A stretch of DNA of 64,000 nt from Planctomycetota bacterium. Lineage in GTDB: Bacteria; Planctomycetota; UBA1135; GCA-002686595. A model generated the notes under the pieces. The model searched no databases, was not told the DNA's origin, and saw nothing but the letters and a program-made list of their open reading frames with translations. Made by a program: the position numbers and the translations under genes. This document shows positions 63,478 to 64,000 of this stretch, piece after piece. How positions within the stretch are numbered: the stretch's first letter is position 1; each line of letters begins with the position of its first letter. The stretch is from positions 1 through 64,000 of the forward strand of contig JAKLKU010000018.1 in assembly GCA_023150475.1 (NCBI GenBank). Direction: 5' to 3'.

Positions 63478-64000
63478 TCAGAAGCGTCGGACGACGCCGA
63501 TCACGACGCCGCGGATCTCGACCGACGGCGCGCGGATCGGCTGCATCGTGGCGTTGGCGGGTTCGAGCCGGACGCCGTCGGGCTCACGGAAGAAGCGCTT
63601 GAGCGTCGCTTCTTCGTCGGGCAGCACCGCGACGACCATCTCGCCGTCGCGCGCGGTTTGTTTGCGTTCGACGAGCACGAGATCCCCGTCGTGGATGCCG
63701 TCGTCGATCATCGACTGGCCTCGCACCCGCAGTGCGTAGCACTCGCGGTCGCGCGGCAAGAGGTCGGCGAGCTCGAGCTGCTCCGGATCCTCGATGGTCT
63801 CGATGGGGGAGCCTGCCGCGATGCGGCCGAGGATCGTGACCACGCCACGCCGGTCCGCCTGCGCTCCATCGGCGGCGTCTGCTCGATTCTCGCCCGGCGC
63901 GCCAAGTGCGGTGGGCGTGGTGGTGCGCGCCTGGGGCGGCGCATCGTCGAACGCGAGCTGGCGGGCGCGGCTCTTCTTGGCCGCGGCCTTGATGAGCACG
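63478..64000 (-). CDS. lexA: LexA repressor (partial, right edge)
   Basis: The C-terminal 174 or so residues of LexA; the DNA-binding domain lies beyond the window. The autocleavage Ala-Gly is in ILGRIAAGSPIETIED, the catalytic Ser in RVRGQSMIDDGIHDGDLVLV and the general-base Lys in PDEEATLKRFF. RecA-stimulated self-cleavage would relieve the SOS regulon. A linker of about 45 residues (PPQARTTTPTALGAPGENRA and following) is longer than in E. coli LexA. Without the N-terminus a UmuD-like or phage repressor cannot be wholly excluded, but the motif spacing fits LexA. Confidence 0.9.
   Translation of the reverse strand, partial: VLIKAAAKKSRARQLAFDDAPPQARTTTPTALGAPGENRADAADGAQADRRGVVTILGRIAAGSPIETIEDPEQLELADLLPRDRECYALRVRGQSMIDDGIHDGDLVLVERKQTARDGEMVVAVLPDEEATLKRFFREPDGVRLEPANATMQPIRAPSVEIRGVVIGVVRRF

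Overview
The window is a high-GC (about 70 %) chromosomal segment, densely coded on both strands, with no IS element, prophage, rRNA or CRISPR array that I can see. Several features together point to a member of the Planctomycetota: two secreted proteins with a shared C-terminal module that I associate with that phylum, an ECF sigma factor divergent from a Ser/Thr kinase with tetratricopeptide repeats, an OprB-type porin with a long disordered N-terminus, FloA/NfeD, futalosine-route menaquinone genes and a histone-H1-like protein. This placement is inference; no rRNA is available to test it.

Layout. 89-5763 (minus) is a compact chemotaxis operon in the order cheA-cheW-cheY-cheB-cheR-cheX, with a membrane chemoreceptor at 8565-10793. 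10858-16185 (minus) holds polA, recJ and an ECF sigma factor, followed divergently by a Ser/Thr kinase and a large subtilisin-like secreted protease. 22885-32347 is a selenocysteine locus: selA, three ABC-2 export genes, an SGNH hydrolase, selD and, after two unrelated genes, the selenocysteine tRNA. selD itself reads through an in-frame UGA at its catalytic position (residue 18) and has a hairpin just downstream, so the Sec-making enzyme appears to be a selenoprotein. No selB is in the window. 32479-34511 encodes two tandem GNAT paralogues. 34621-38474 is an NfeD-NfeD-FloA membrane-microdomain operon ending in a membrane-anchored protein with hexapeptide repeats. It is followed by an EVE-domain protein, the histone-like protein, and mqnB-mqnD, where MqnD is fused to a DUF952 domain.

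41566-44736 encodes an M28 peptidase and an MFS transporter. 44691-52842 (minus) is a tightly overlapping five-gene operon: a sulfatase-fold/TPR protein, a metallophosphatase with two beta-sandwich repeats, a LolD-like ATPase, an FtsX-type permease and an AttH/CrtC-like lipocalin protein. 52903-55856 is sulP-galK. 57864-63143 is a surface-glycan neighbourhood (polysaccharide deacetylase, carbamoyltransferase, CDP-alcohol phosphotransferase, flippase). The window ends inside lexA.

Most adjacent co-oriented genes overlap by 1-4 bases (ATGA, GTGA, TTGA or TGATG), indicating translational coupling. Several well-formed promoters place the -10 box only 6-10 bases before the start codon, which predicts leaderless mRNAs.
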